Below are positions 26,601-38,608 of a DNA stretch of 59,036 nucleotides, one piece after another. The stretch spans positions 7,609 to 66,644 of the forward strand of contig MU129129.1 in NCBI GenBank assembly GCA_014904985.1, read 5' to 3'. The translations under genes and the position numbers were made by a program. Under the pieces are notes generated by a model, which saw nothing but the letters and a program-made list of their open reading frames with translations, was not told the origin of the DNA and ran no database searches. Origin of the DNA: Hydnum rufescens UP504 (lineage: Eukaryota; Basidiomycota; Agaricomycetes; Cantharellales; Hydnaceae). How positions within the stretch are numbered: position 1 is the stretch's first letter; every line of letters starts with the position of its first letter.

Positions 26601-27450
26601 CCTTCGTCGGCATGTGTCCAACGCTCGCAAGTTTGGGCTCAAGGTTGTCGTGGCCATCAACCGATTTTTGTCAGTTTGTCTTCGCTTTTAGGTGTGCGGG
26701 GTGCTCATCTCTAAATCATCGATTCCTCAGGTCCGATACGGAGGCAGAATTGGAGCTCATCCGCAGTCAGGCCCTAGAAGCTGGTGCTGATGCCGCAGTA
26801 GTCAGTAGCCACTGGGCTGAGGGGGGTGCCGGGGCAAAGGATCTGGCTCAGGCTGTCATTTCTATCTGTGAAGGACCCTCAGACTTCAAATTCCTCTACG
26901 ACTTGGATAGATCGATCGAGGACAAAATTAACACTATTGCCACTGCAATCTATGGGGCTGACGGTATCGAGCTTAGTGATCTCGCGAGGAAACAGGTAGA
27001 GACGTATACCAAGCAGGGCTTTGCACACCTTCCAAGTAAGTCATCTATTCCGCAATGATTGATAGATTGTGTTTACTGACTGCGATTGTATGATCTCACA
27101 GTCTGTGTGGCGAAAACACAGTATTCGTTCTCCCACAACGCTTCCCTCAAAGGCGCACCTTCTGGTAAGAATATATACTGATGATGACTGATGATAAGGC
27201 ATCCGGTGTACGATTTCTCAATCAATTTTTTTTAGGCTTCACCATTCCTATCCGGTCTGTAAGGATGTATGCAGGCGCAGGTTTCTTGGTTCCCATATGC
27301 GGAGTGCGTGCACTTGTGTTCCCGATCGAGTATCCGTCTTGAAGTTCCTTTTTCTCGTAGGACATGCAAACTATGCCCGGCTTGGGCACGCGCCCTGGCT
27401 TCTGGGAAGTTGGCCTCGACGAGGAGGGCAGAGTTGAAGGTCTTTTCTGA
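23684..27450 (+). CDS. ADE3: C1-tetrahydrofolate synthase, trifunctional
   Basis: Cytosolic one-carbon enzyme: 5,10-methylene-THF dehydrogenase, methenyl-THF cyclohydrolase and 10-formyl-THF synthetase on one chain, feeding purine and methionine synthesis. The ATG at 23684 gives [19 protein letters not shown]. The dehydrogenase/cyclohydrolase part shows [13 protein letters not shown] (catalytic Tyr and Lys), [27 protein letters not shown], and [16 protein letters not shown]. The synthetase part shows [20 protein letters not shown] (P-loop), [19 protein letters not shown], and the C-terminal [21 protein letters not shown] can trace about 13 introns with clean GT-AG borders; the first is 23740-23799. 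Two breaks remain: GGGG at 24428-24431 and GGG at 25263-25265 each need one more G. Everything else is intact, so base-calling error is the likelier cause. Confidence 0.94.
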
Positions 27451-27762
27451 TGTGTTGATTTGGGTATCGAATCTTTGAGCTCTAGCTCTCCAAAACTGAA
27501 ATGAGATTTCGTCGTTTGGAACCAAATGTACTGGAATCGTTGTTGAGGCCACGAACCAACACACTATACATAGTCGCCTGCAACGAAATTTAAATCGAAG
27601 ATTCTTACGCCACTGGTGTCGCCAGTGCACACATACGTGATTACCGATGAACCTGTCACTTTTTTCCCTGCGGAGTCTGTTAGGAATTAGCCTGCGGCAA
27701 CACACGTGACTGTCCTTATCGACGAATAGTCACTTCCCCGACTTCGTCCCCTTTCTGTCATC
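27451..27762. other. Intergenic
   Basis: Between the ADE3 stop and the bleomycin hydrolase ATG. No gene seen; presumably holds the 3' UTR of the first and the promoter of the second. Confidence 0.5.
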
Positions 27763-29990
27763 ATGGGAGCCTCTCCATCCAAGCAACTCACTGAGACCCC
27801 TCGTGTAAATGAGAAGTCGAAGTACATAGAATCAGTGCGCGATGCTGTGGACTCCGTGTCCAATACTCTAGAGGACTTGAGCATCGGTGTTGCCCCACTC
27901 TCTTCTGACGGCTCCCTTTCCATCGGAAATCTTGAGGAATGGGAAAGCGAGGTCTCCCAGGTACGTGCCTTCAGCTGATTGAGCATTCCCGAACCCGAAT
28001 GACCTAGCATTGTCGTAACATGCCCCTGACGGATAGGATCCAACGATTAAGCTGTCCCGTACGATCCTGAACCACACCGACTTCAAGACCGCGTTGGTTT
28101 CGCGGAAGACCACGACGGCGGATGTGCATGTCTTCAATACGAAGCTAGACTTTGATGGAAATAAGAAGGTCACTAATCAGAAGTCCAGTGGGAGGTTCGT
28201 GTGCCGTCTTCTCTCCGGATGCCCACATGCATTGATTCTGGCGGCCACTATCTACAGGTGTTGGCTATTCGCCACCACTAATGTATGTACCCCTCGTATT
28301 TGTGAAGATCCGAGTTAGGAGTACTGACTCATCGAAAACAGGTCATTCGATACAATATTGCCAAGAACCTTGGACTCGAGGACTTTGAGCTTTCGCAGTG
28401 GGTATTCCCTCTTGATATAGGGTTTTGAGACAATCACTGAGATACAATTGGACAAGATCCTTCCTATTTCTTTACGATAAAGTGCTTCACTCAGGCCACG
28501 ACGTGACATCTGACCTAATCGCTGACAGCTCCTATTATATAGCTAAACAAGGCCAATTACTACCTGGAGCTCTCTATCCAGCACGCAGATCTCCCATTGG
28601 ATGATCGACTTATCGTCCATCTCGCGAGTGACCCTGTCGGCGATGGAGGACAATGGGATATGTCAGTCAATCTGCTCCTGGTAATTCTTTTTTCTCCTTT
28701 CCTGTGTTATTGGCTTTTGCTTACGGATACGTGACGTTTAGAACTATGGTGTGGTACCACAGTCGATCTTCCCCGAGTCGTACTCCTCTTCTTCGTCCGG
28801 GCGACTCAACCAGTTGGTAACGACCAAGCTGCGTGAACATGCCCTCCTTTTACGTTCCCAGGCTGCCGTTCTTCGCGGTCAACTCGCACATCTCGAGCCC
28901 AAGATTCGTGAGGGCAAGGTAATCGACGCCCTTCGTAAGCAGAAGGAGAAGTACGTGAGCGAGATCTACAAGATCCTCACGGTTACCCTTGGCGAGCCAC
29001 CGAAACCGACGGACCCGTTCACGTGGGAATATTATACCGCAAAGGGTGAATATAAATCTTGGACTGGCACTTCAGTGGAATTCTACAAGGTGAGCTCGAG
29101 TCATTCCTATCGAGTCTGGAATGGTGGTTTGACTCGCAATGGTTTCGGCCCGCTGAAGACTTTCAGCAACAAGCCATATCCTTATCACGAAGCGTTCTCG
29201 CTGATTAATGATCCTCGAAACGAATACTCGAAGTTGTACACGGTGGATAAGCTGGGGAATGTGTGGAATGGAAAGCCCATTCGATGTAAGTCGCCTTGCC
29301 ACTCGCGCTGTCTTTCGTCAAAGATTTACTTCTATCCCCTAGATGTCAATACGACCTCGCAGAGGCTTAAAGAGACTGTGGCAAAGGTAACCTTGGGTTC
29401 GTGGACGAGGCTAGCGAATGGCTTATCTCTCGTGCTCCTTAGATCGTCAAAGCTGGGCAGCCCGTCTTCTTTGGGTGCGATGTGGGCAAGTCTTCGCACA
29501 ACGGATTTGGGATCATGGATACGGGATTGTATGACGTCGAGACTGCCTTCAGCATCAAACTGGGACTGAACAAAGCCGACCGTCTCCGCACGGGCGAGTC
29601 CGCCATGACCCATGGTGAGTGCGAACACTTCCCAATTCTTACGTCCCATTGATCAACTGTGAATGCGTCTTTTATGAGCAGCCATGACCATCACCGCAGT
29701 GCATCTTGATGCAAAGGGCAACCCAGTGCGTTTCCGCGTCGAGAATTCGTGGGGCGAGGATACAGGCGAGCATGGGTACTTTATGATGACTGACTCATGG
29801 TTTGATGAGTATGCAATCTGGTTTCCTTTCGTGTCCTTCGAACCTCTAACCCATTCCATACACTTCTATCGTCAGATTTGTCTTCCAGATCGTGGTTCCC
29901 CGTTCATTGGCACCCGCCGATCTGGTCAAGGTATTGGATACCGAGCCCGTCGTTCTCCCTCCGTGGGATCCTTTGGGAGCTTTGGCATAG
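27763..29990 (+). CDS. Bleomycin hydrolase, C1B cysteine protease
   Basis: Homolog of yeast Lap3/Gal6 and human BLMH, a cytosolic hexameric cysteine aminopeptidase. The ATG at 27763 starts MGASPSKQLTETPR. The nucleophile Cys sits in SSGRCWLFATTN, split by an intron at the GR/C junction. Later come SIQHADLPLDDRLIVHLASD, GDGGQWDMSVNLL, NYGVVPQSIFPES, and LINDPRNEYSKLYTVDKLGN. The catalytic His is in MTHAMTITAVHLD and the catalytic Asn in FRVENSWGED. The last exon ends at a TAG at 29990 after a Pro-rich DPLGALA. About nine introns fit GT-AG rules. The splice near 29090-29170 is not resolved. All three catalytic residues are present, so the enzyme is probably active. Confidence 0.92.
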
Positions 29991-30787
29991 ATGTTACGTG
30001 TGCGTTGCTGTATATCCGAATAAATTTACCTTGCATGATTTGTTTCCCTGTGTTGGTATGATTCTCTGAGACCACTAACTATGTGGGTGATGCGTATAAT
30101 TGCAAGATATTTTTTTTTTGTCCCTAAACATATTCTTGGCCCTTTGACCCTTTGAAACATTAGCACTAACATTCACTCCATACCCCTCTCCCGAACAAAA
30201 AGGCTGTGGTGGACAGGAGGGCATTCTAGGCGGACCAGCCGACTGGATTCCAGCCTAATGCAGCACAACTTTGAATTATCGAGCAGGATATTGGGAATGA
30301 ACAGCAACAGGAGTGGGCCGATTCAGAACGAAGGAAACAAAGAAATGCGACAGAATGACTATGACGGGGAAATAGGGGCTACTCGAGTGACAACGAAATA
30401 CAAGGGGGAAAGGTTGAACAATTTGCTCGACTCATGAAAGCAGGTGAGAGACGTGAGGTTGAACCATCCAATATTCCGAGGCTAGGCGGTGGTCCAGGAG
30501 TAATGTCCACTGTCACCGTGACCATGGGTGCTCTTACGCCTTGTTCCCCTGTTGGGAGTCGGTAGAATCGGAAGTGGGGGTGGGAGGAGGGGGGAATTGC
30601 CCATTTTTTCAGGCGTGGTGGGTGGAGGAGGCTCTTTGGGTGGGGCGGGTGGGGTAGATGCTCCTTGAGACTCGGGGTCACGAGGAAAAGTTGAAGTAAG
30701 TTTGGCATTCAAACATTTCCTTTCACCAGAATTGAGCAGGGTTAGTACCACCCCACAATGGTTCTATGCCCCTCAGAGCTATTCATG
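29991..30787. other. Intergenic; Pro-rich minus-strand frame
   Basis: A minus-strand frame at 30482-30751 encodes a run of Pro-rich sequence (PPAPPKEPPPPTTPEK), with another frame at 30379-30708. No domain is seen and the start context is weak. It could be an exon of an unknown gene or a chance frame. Confidence 0.25.
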
Positions 30788-32640
30788 GAACAAATTCTTG
30801 TTCCAATTTCTAAGAACCTCATAATCCAAGTCATCTGGCCATATGGCTATGCTAAGCCAGCCAAATGGCATGGCTAGCCAATGACCCTGCATCAAGCTGC
30901 ACATGATCGAGCTCTTTCAATGATCCCCTTTTCGCACTCCATTCGAGGACATGCACATATCCCTGCTCGTCATCCGTGAGTGCAATCCACTCTATGCCAT
31001 CCCCGTCCCCATTCTCCGTCTCGAACGACACATAAGACGAGGAAGAGATTGAATACGGCGCAATCTCAATCGCGTTCGCCTTCCCTCCACTCGTTGGCGT
31101 CTCATACCGGTGTAGAGGCTCTACATCTGCCTCCAATTCACCTGAATGGAATGTTGAATATGGGTCGGATGCCGACGAACGGGATGAGAGGAGGCCATCG
31201 GATGTGAGCGCAAACGCGGCGACATAGCCCTTGTGCGCAGGCGAAGCGCCACGTGTCGTCGCGAAGAGGAAGGGAGGACTGTTACTCGAATCCCGAGTCT
31301 GATTGCGACGGCGGGAAAGACGGATTGTGTCCCCCCGGTAATTTGCTCGAGAACGATCTGGAGGGAACAAGGAAAAATGTTTTCAATGACACATGGTGGA
31401 GGCATCATTCCATTCAGTGTAGCTCGTTGAACGAGGATGAAAAGGGAAAGGAAAGAGTGTACCTGGAGGAATGATACTCCCGGATTGACGGTAGATGAGA
31501 TTATTCCCGACTATTTCGAAGACGTCGACATAGGAAGCTGCGTTCCTTCATCAGTCTATGAGTCTCGTGAGAGAATTTGGATCGCACTGTGCTCTGTGAC
31601 CTATAGGCACATGGACGGCGATGTTTAGTAACGATGGGGAGATTGTTGAGAGCTGCCAATATTAGGGAGCTTACTGAGTATAAGTATTTTCCATTTGGGC
31701 CAGGGACGACATGCCGTGGCCCGTCGCCATCACGTGGGGATTTTGTATCACTGAGCCATCCTAGCGTGCCAGTGTGCTCATCAAGTTGGTACATGATGAT
31801 TGAATTCGTCCCACTATTCGATAAAGGGTCAGGGCTCACGATGGGGCATATGGAACGAGGAGGTTACAGACAGATGTGGCACGAACGCCTTGCCAGCCGA
31901 GTTAAATTCGATAGCATGTGGACCGTGTCTCTGTAAAATATGACATTCGGACAAGGTCCCAGGACGGGAGAAAGAAGCTGGCGTACCAATGCCTTTCGCG
32001 TCTTATCCGCCTTTTCAAGGGGCTCAGTGGTATATACTAATGCTTGCAACTGCTTGCCAAATCCTCTGGTCGATGGATCGATGGAGTGGACTTCCCCGGT
32101 GGGCCCTCCGACAGAATATATGCCTGAAGATGTGAGAGTAATATATGACGATGTGGCCACTGCAAGGAGATAAATTCGCTCTGGGACCATGGTTGGGGAA
32201 GGATCGTAACGCAACTGATATCCACTTGGTTTAAAAATTCGAGTGTGGGTACACTATCGTCAGGATTGTTGCCCCAGTGTACTATCCACGAGCTGAGAGA
32301 GGGGTTGGCAGCCCAAGTTGTTGCATATATCCTATCGTGCTTTGAGTCTGAAGCAATATATTGATGTGGTCCGCATGCATCGATTCGTGAAGAGATAGAG
32401 AGGGTGTGCGATTGAGTGTTGAATGCTAGGATGTACAGAAAAATGGTATTGAACGTTCCTGCGAACACCGAGGTGTCACTTCACATCGTTGGCGACGCCC
32501 TCATCGTCGCCACTATTGGCTATATGCTGGACGTACCACATATGAGATAGAGATTATGAGGTGCAGAAGGACATGATATCGATTGACTGAGAATTGTTTG
32601 CGGCGCGTCCATAGCCCGGAAGTTCTCGGCCCGGAAATCC
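30788..32640 (-). repeat. Inverted duplication, left arm
   Basis: Contains the intact muconate-cyclase gene and its upstream region. Pairs in opposite orientation with 36922-38608. The outer edge matches at CTTAGAAATTGGAACA and the inner edge at GCCGAGAACTTCCGG. The arms have diverged by substitutions and indels, so the duplication is not recent. Confidence 0.8.
30852..32468 (-). CDS. Muconate-lactonizing beta-propeller enzyme
   Basis: A seven-bladed beta-propeller lactonase of the fungal carboxy-cis,cis-muconate cyclase family (beta-ketoadipate pathway; converts the ring-cleavage product of protocatechuate or catechol into a lactone). Seen: FAGTFNTIFLYILAFN, GPHQYIASDSKHDRIYATTW, SYITLTSSGIYSVGGPTGEV, SIDPSTRGFGKQLQ, LSDTKSPRDGDGPRHVVPGP, YVDVFEIVGNNLIYR, LFATTRGASPAHKGYVAAFA, and YETPTSGGKANAIEI, the last a conserved late blade. 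The stop is at 30852. Several introns are needed and fit GT-AG. The exact ATG is not resolved; the first clear residues are at 32468. A short gap separates it from a divergent intradiol dioxygenase gene, the enzyme class that makes its substrate. Confidence 0.82.
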
Positions 32641-32725
32641 TTTTGGCACAACTTTCTTCCACCGTCACCGGCACCTCCGCAGACTTAAGGTTTGGGATGA
32701 GAATACCGTTTTGTTTCTCGAAACG
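32469..32725. promoter_or_regulatory. Divergent promoter of ring-cleavage pair
   Basis: Gap between the muconate-cyclase gene (minus) and the dioxygenase gene (plus). Most of it was copied with the cyclase into the right arm of the inverted duplication (36922-37060), where the dioxygenase is absent. Both genes act on aromatic breakdown products, so joint induction is plausible. Confidence 0.5.
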
Positions 32726-33975
32726 ATGAAATCCATTCCCCTCCTCATCCTCGCCCTTGTCCTTGGGGATTCCCGCGTGCACGCTAATGACGATGTCCCC
32801 AAAACGCCTGAGCAAATAAAGGTGTACCAGGACTTGCAGGCCGCTGCGTACCTGTGCGCCCCCACCATCGCACAGTATACCGCTGAGCGGCAGCGTGCAT
32901 TCGCGCAACAGGTCCTCGGCGGCGTTGACAGCCGTTCTCTCTCCGCCGACTCCCTCTTTGCAGAAGGCCAGTACTCGGATGTCACCGCTTCCACAGGCGA
33001 ACAGAAACTCCTGTCATGCAATCCTGCACGGGAGAATCAGATTCGCAATAGTACATGTGTACTAGGTGAGGTGGTCCCCCAACTTGACTTGACTTGTTTC
33101 TCCTAATATTATCTCTCCTATAGCCCCCGAAGTTGAAATGGGTCCCTACTACGAGCAAGCAGAGACCACCATACGATCCAATATCGCGGAGTACGAGCTG
33201 GGATTACTCTTCGTGAGTTGACCCTCATTCATATTATTAAGGCTAATCCTGTGGTTGATGGGGTCCTTCGTCCTGCGTCAGCTTCTGAACATCGGCGTCA
33301 TCGACGTCGAGACATGCAAGCCTGTACCCAATGTGCTCGTTGACATATGGCACGCCAATGCCACTGGGTCTTACGAGCGGACATCCCACCCCCTCCCCGG
33401 GACTCGAAGACGAGGTACCCCCGAGTGACGGGGAGCCGCAAGGGCCTCCTCACTCCATTCCCCAAGAGCGTGTGGGGGGAGACATTTTTAAGAGGGGCAT
33501 TGCCCACAGACAAGAACGGTGTCGCAGCCTTCACGACCATATTCCCTGGGTTTTATAACGGTCGTGCAACGCGTGCGTACCACCGCTTTCACCCATATCG
33601 CATTTCTTTTGCCGACATACACTACACTAACGGACGCTCCCTTGCGCAGACATACATGTCAAAGCGCACCCGGAATGGGAGACACGACCTAACAACACCT
33701 TCGTATCCGGCCGTCTCGCCCACATTGGGCAGCTCTTCTTCGAGGACAAACTGAATGCGCAGGTCGACAAGCTGTGGCCGTACAATCTCAACCACTGGCA
33801 ACGGACTCGCAATTGGGATGATGGGCTCAACATCTTCTGGGACTCGCAGATTGGTGGGTATCAGAGCGTCATCGATACCCATTTCCTCGGAGGCGTGTTG
33901 CAGCAGGGTATTATTGGTTATGTGACAATGGTGGGGAAACATTTTATTTCGCCGTGTGGTGGCTCTCTTGACTGA
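32726..33975 (+). CDS. Extracellular intradiol ring-cleavage dioxygenase
   Basis: Non-haem Fe(III) enzyme that opens catechol-type rings between the hydroxyls. The ATG at 32726 gives a signal peptide, MKSIPLLILALVLG to about residue 20, so secretion is predicted. Next come an N-terminal helical region and PEVEMGPYYEQAETTIRSNI (conserved Gly-Pro-Tyr-Tyr), then LLNIGVIDVETCKPVPNVLV and DIWHANATG. Later: FTTIFPGFYNGRATR (Tyr ligand region), HVKAHPEW (His ligands), LAHIGQLFFEDKL, and NWDDGLNIF. The TGA is at 33973-33975. The frame breaks twice around 33370-33420; one extra base near TTACGAGC and one change in CCCCC would repair it. The unusual secreted form matches the extracellular fungal subgroup. 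Confidence 0.84.
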
Positions 33976-34287
33976 CTTTACCGGTTCGATGAAATTAGAC
34001 TGTCAACATGAGCGCCACGCAAGATAATACCTGGCATACATGATGTATCTTTTTCTGTACTCGTGTAATTTCTATGAATGTCAGCGGCAGTATTGGATGC
34101 TCCAGTCCAGTTATTTCGCACTAGGTGTGGCAATTGTAGTTTGTCTCGTAGATGACGCCAGTGACGTCATCAGTAATATGAAGTGTTTAAATAGGCATTC
34201 CGTTCTATGAACTTCCCACTATTGTGGCCACGGGGTTCGGATGACCAGACTTGAACACCTGGTGTTTCCGCTGTGACCCCAACACCT

Positions 34288-36811
34288 TCACCAAATAGTG
34301 CTGATATCGCCCAAAATACGACGATCCAGAACTCGCACGGCAAACTGATCGTGCGCCCCACCTCCATCACTCGAGACACTCGACGATCCCCCAATAGCCC
34401 AGGGCAACGGCCACGACGACGACAGTGTCCCGCCCTGCTCATCAGCCGTCACGCTCGAATTCGTAGCGGACACCGATCGCGTATACGTATTCCCCGCGTA
34501 GTCTGCGAAGCGGAACGTCTCTGTGGTCGTCCCATTTGCTGTCACCTCTCCGTTCGTGCGCAGGTAAGTTCCAGCTGGATATATAGGCGCGTATCTCAAT
34601 ACTTCACATGTCCCCCTCCTCGAAGTGCACACAGTAGGATGAGTGAACTCACCACCATATTGCGTCGTGGAGATATCGCATCCCACAATCAAGGGACTGG
34701 GCGTTTCTGATCGGTCATAGGAATGATTCACACTCGCGTACCCTGGTGGAACGCAGTGGCACATTCATATGCGTCAGAGAGACTGTTGTGATGAGCTGCA
34801 ATTAGATGCACTCTCTTACATCCAGTCGTATTGCCATATGCAATATTATAATAAACGATGTCCAGGGGATACGAGAATGTATCAGAAACAACAGGAACCC
34901 CGTTGTGCGTCGAGAGGGATTTTCCCGTAGCACTCTGCTGGACGACCTATAGCGTGAAAGTACCGTACCGTAAGAATAACATCCATTCATCAGGGGGGAC
35001 GGGTGTCGTCTGCGTCCAGGGACTGTTATTCATACCTGATAATTCGCGTCCTGACTATACGACTGAAAGTTGTGGAACGAAAGATCCTGCGTCCACTTCA
35101 CGAGATTAGACTTCCCACTTCCGGTAACGATCTGCGAGACGATAGATAAGCTGTGCGACGCGCTGACCGAGATATTAACGTCTTATAGCCGTGTCTAGGC
35201 GTAACAATGCCCGTGGTGTCTGCTGTAGCATACGCAGGCGCAGAATACGAAAGGATCTTGCCAGTAGTGGGCTTCGAGGACTGATCTTGAACGACCTGGA
35301 TCAATCCTGACATCCACCAATTTCCGAGGATACCATGGTCGTTTTCGGCGGAGGCAACGTCAAGAGTGATAGTATGACTTGACCATCCGCGAGCAGAGGA
35401 ACGAAGGGCGTGAGATCAACTTTGTACGTCGGTTGATCAAAGGCTCCGTACGCCGCAATAGGCCTACAGAAATGGCCGCCTTTTTGACATTGAGATTCGT
35501 GGCAGAAGGACGAAGCGCCACCACCTCCAGAGTGAAGGCAGAATCCCTCCGGTAAAGATTACGGGATATGGGAAAGCCACACCAGCAAGCTGTCCATCAA
35601 CTAATATGCGGACTTCGCGAAAGGGACCCGTGTTATACGTTGTGCCATTCGGCAGGTTGCCGAAAGTACTTATTAGCGGCATTGTTGTACTGCGACAGAA
35701 CGTAGATGAAGGACAATTATGTAGAAGAATAAAGATGGAGCGCCATACCCAGAACTCCTCGTCCGCATTCCCAGAAGCGTATATTTCGGCATACGCTTCA
35801 GCTGTATTAGTAGGAAGAGTTACATCAATCTGTACAATCGCAGATTGTCAGAAACGCTGGCAGGAACTTGCAAAGAAACGGTTTTGGGATACGTTAAAAG
35901 AGGGAGGAACCCCGAAATAGTTTGGTTGATCGGGTGACAAGTTAGTTAAAGGAATGATCTGGGATGATGTTTTGGCGGAGGGATACAAAATAGAGGGCTC
36001 GTAAAATGTGGCAGTGAGAGTCACTGGATCAAGTAGATAAGTTTCATGCACCGGATTAAGATGTCACCTTGGCTACACACCATCGTATTCTCCAGTGAGA
36101 CCGATATTAGGTGCAACAATGTTATTTAGATCTAGAATGAGAGTTCCAGGTTGGGAGAACAGCGGAATATAGCGGGACACGTCCTTCAACGCGGTCCATA
36201 TAATCCCTGTCTTCGTAGGTTCAGCCGTGGAAGTTCGCCAAACTGGACAGCAGAAAAGAAGGTAAGGTGCCGGTGCAAATCACGCGGAAGAATCGGGACG
36301 ACAAGAATACTCACTCTCGACATTGTGCAAAGTAACAGCTGTCAGCCGATCGTATTGCCTCTGACAAATTCTTCTCAGCTTGACTAGTCTTAGCCAATGG
36401 GCCCCAAGAATCACCCACCCCCTTCGAAGTCGCGGTGTAATTCAAGGACACCCCAGCCCATTTCCCAACATCACCACACGTTGTGGGAGGCTGTTTAGAA
36501 CATCCGACTTGGAAAATATAAATAAATCAACGCGTTATATCGACATACAGTGTACTGCACAATGGCAGCTGCAGCCGGCGGGGTGAGATCAGTTTCGACA
36601 TTGCACTCCACTACATAGTATAGCACGTACGATGATAATACGAGTTCCCGAATAAATGATGGACCAGTTCAACAGTGCACTGCGTCCCGAAAGAAGGTAG
36701 AGCAGGCGGCTGTTGAACCTGGAAGTTCACAAGGGGGGGAACAGTAGTGGTCCCCGCCCTCTCAACACCCGACAAAAAACGACTGAGAAAAACGAGAGGT
36801 TGGACCAGCAT
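34288..36811 (-). CDS. PNGase A-like glycoamidase (frameshifted)
   Basis: Resembles peptide-N4-(N-acetyl-beta-glucosaminyl)asparagine amidase A, a secreted or lumenal enzyme that frees N-glycans. The ATG at 36811 starts MLVQPLVFLSRFLSG (signal-like), then LVNFQVQQPPALPSFGTQCT. Later exons give CGDVGKWAGVSLNYTATSKG, YDRLTAVTLHNVE, VWRTSTAEPTKTGIIWTALK, VSRYIPLFSQPGTLILDLNN, AYAEIYASGNADEEFW, GPFREVRILVDGQLAGVAFP, and AAYGAFDQPTYKVDLTPFVP. The C-terminal part has YGGEFTHP and ends at 34288. Frame breaks: AAA at 35663-35665 (one base too many) and TT at 35379-35380 (one too few). Otherwise the domain order is complete for about 600 residues. It sits between the arms of the inverted duplication. 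Confidence 0.82.
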
Positions 36812-36921
36812 GGTCGCGATGATGGAACAAAGAGAACAATTTTCCAAATAAAGAGTCCAATCCACTTAACATTGAACCACCATGGAATCCGGAGTCACGC
36901 GGGAGGGATTTATGTCCCGCG

Positions 36922-38608
36922 CCGAGAACTTCCGGGGAAAACATGGTGTGTCCTATGGACGCGTCGCCAGCAATTTTCAGTCAATCGATATCACGTCCTT
37001 CTGTACCCCGTAATGTCTATCTCGTCTGCGGTACGTCCAGCACCTAGTCAATAGTGGCAACGACCACGGTGTTCGCAGGAACGTTCAATACTGTACATCC
37101 TGGCATTCGCACTTACCCTCTCCATTTCTTCACGAGTTGATGTACGCAGACCACATCAATATATTGCTTCAAACTCAAAGCATGATAGGATATATACAAC
37201 AACTTGGGCTGCCAACCCCTCTCAGCTCGTTTGGGCAATAATCCCGACGACAGTGTACCCACGCTCGGATTTTTAAACCAAGTGGATATCAATTGCGTTA
37301 CGATCCTTCCCCAACCATGGTCTCGGGGCGAGTTGATGTCCTTGCAGCGGCCACATTGTCATATATCACCATCGCGTCTTCAGGCATGTATTCTGTCTGT
37401 GGTCCACTGTGGAAGTCCAGTCCATCGATCCATCGACCGGAGGATTTGGCAAGCAGCTGCAGTTATTTGTATGTACCGCTGAGCCCCTTGAAAAGGCCGA
37501 TAAGACGCGAAAGGCATTCGTACACCAGCTTCAATTCTTTCTCTCGTCCTGGGATCTCCGAATGCTATATTTTACACGGAGACACGGTCTACATGCCGTC
37601 GAACTTAGCTCGGCCGGCAAGGTATTCGTGCCACATCTGTCTGTAACCTCCTTGTTCTATATGGCCCATCCTGACTCTTTATCGAATAGTGGGAAAAATT
37701 GAATCATGTACCAACTTCATCAGTACAAAGTCCCCAAGTGACGGCGACAGGCCCAATACTTGTACTCAGTATTGGCAGCTCTCAACAACCTCCACATCGT
37801 TAGTAAACACCGCCGGTCACACGCCAATAGGTCACAGGGCACAGTGTCCAAATTTTGTCCCAAGGCTAATAGACTAATAAGGAGCGCAGCTTCCTACATC
37901 GACGTCTTCGAAATAGTCGGGAATAGTCTCGTTCGCCGTCAATGAGGGTGTGTCATTCCTCCAGGTACATCCTCTTCCCTTTCCCTTTTCGTCACTCGTT
38001 CAAACAAGCTATACTGAAATGAAAGAAGCCTGCGCCATGTGTCATTGTAAAAATCCCCCCCCTGCCGGGCTCTTTCAGATCGTCCTCGAACAAACCATTG
38101 GGAGGACATAATCCATCTCTCCCACCATCGAAATCGGACTCGGGGCTCAAGTAACAGTCCTCCCTTCCTCTTCGGGACGTCACGCGGCGCTACGGCTGCT
38201 CACAAGGGCTATGTCGCTGCCTTTGCGCTCACATCGGATGGCCTCCTCACATCCCGATCCTCGGCGTCCGGTCCATATTCAACATTATATCCAGGTGAGT
38301 TGGAGGCGGATGCAGAGCCTCTGCACCGGTATGAGACGCCAACAAGTGGAGGGAAGGCGAAGGCGATTGCGCCGTATTCAGTTTCTTCCTCATCCTATGC
38401 CTTGGTCGAGACTGGGAATGGGGGGATGGTGATGACATAGAGTGGATTGCACTCACGGATGACGAGGAGGGATATGTGCATGTGCTCAAATAGAGTGCGA
38501 AAAGGGAATAATTGAACCAGCTCGGTCAATGATCATATGATGCAAGATCACTGGCTAGTCATGCTGTCATAGCTGAATTATGAGCTTATTCTTAGAAATT
38601 GGAACAGG
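36922..38608 (+). repeat. Inverted duplication, right arm
   Basis: Homologous in opposite orientation to 30788-32640. It carries the upstream region and a decayed copy of the muconate cyclase. The enclosed 4.3 kb holds the dioxygenase and PNGase A genes. Confidence 0.8.
37063..38491 (+). pseudogene. Muconate-cyclase pseudogene (inverted copy)
   Basis: Second copy of the gene at 30852-32468. It begins VFAGTFNT and keeps pieces such as DDSVPTLGFLNQVDI, SIDPSTGGFGKQLQ, and YETPTSGGKAKAIAPYSVS-like sequence. Compared with the left copy it has lost about 13 nt inside the exon around 37225, has frame changes after 37150 and 37680, and has TAG stops in the last exon (for example after GGMVMT near 38437 and in the VLK-stop segment near 38490). 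The losses are too many and too varied to be read error. Its partner dioxygenase was not copied. Confidence 0.85.

Noticed and set aside
37063..38491. Second functional muconate cyclase
   Set aside because: Several frame changes, a loss of about 13 nt and in-frame stops near the end, beyond what homopolymer error explains.
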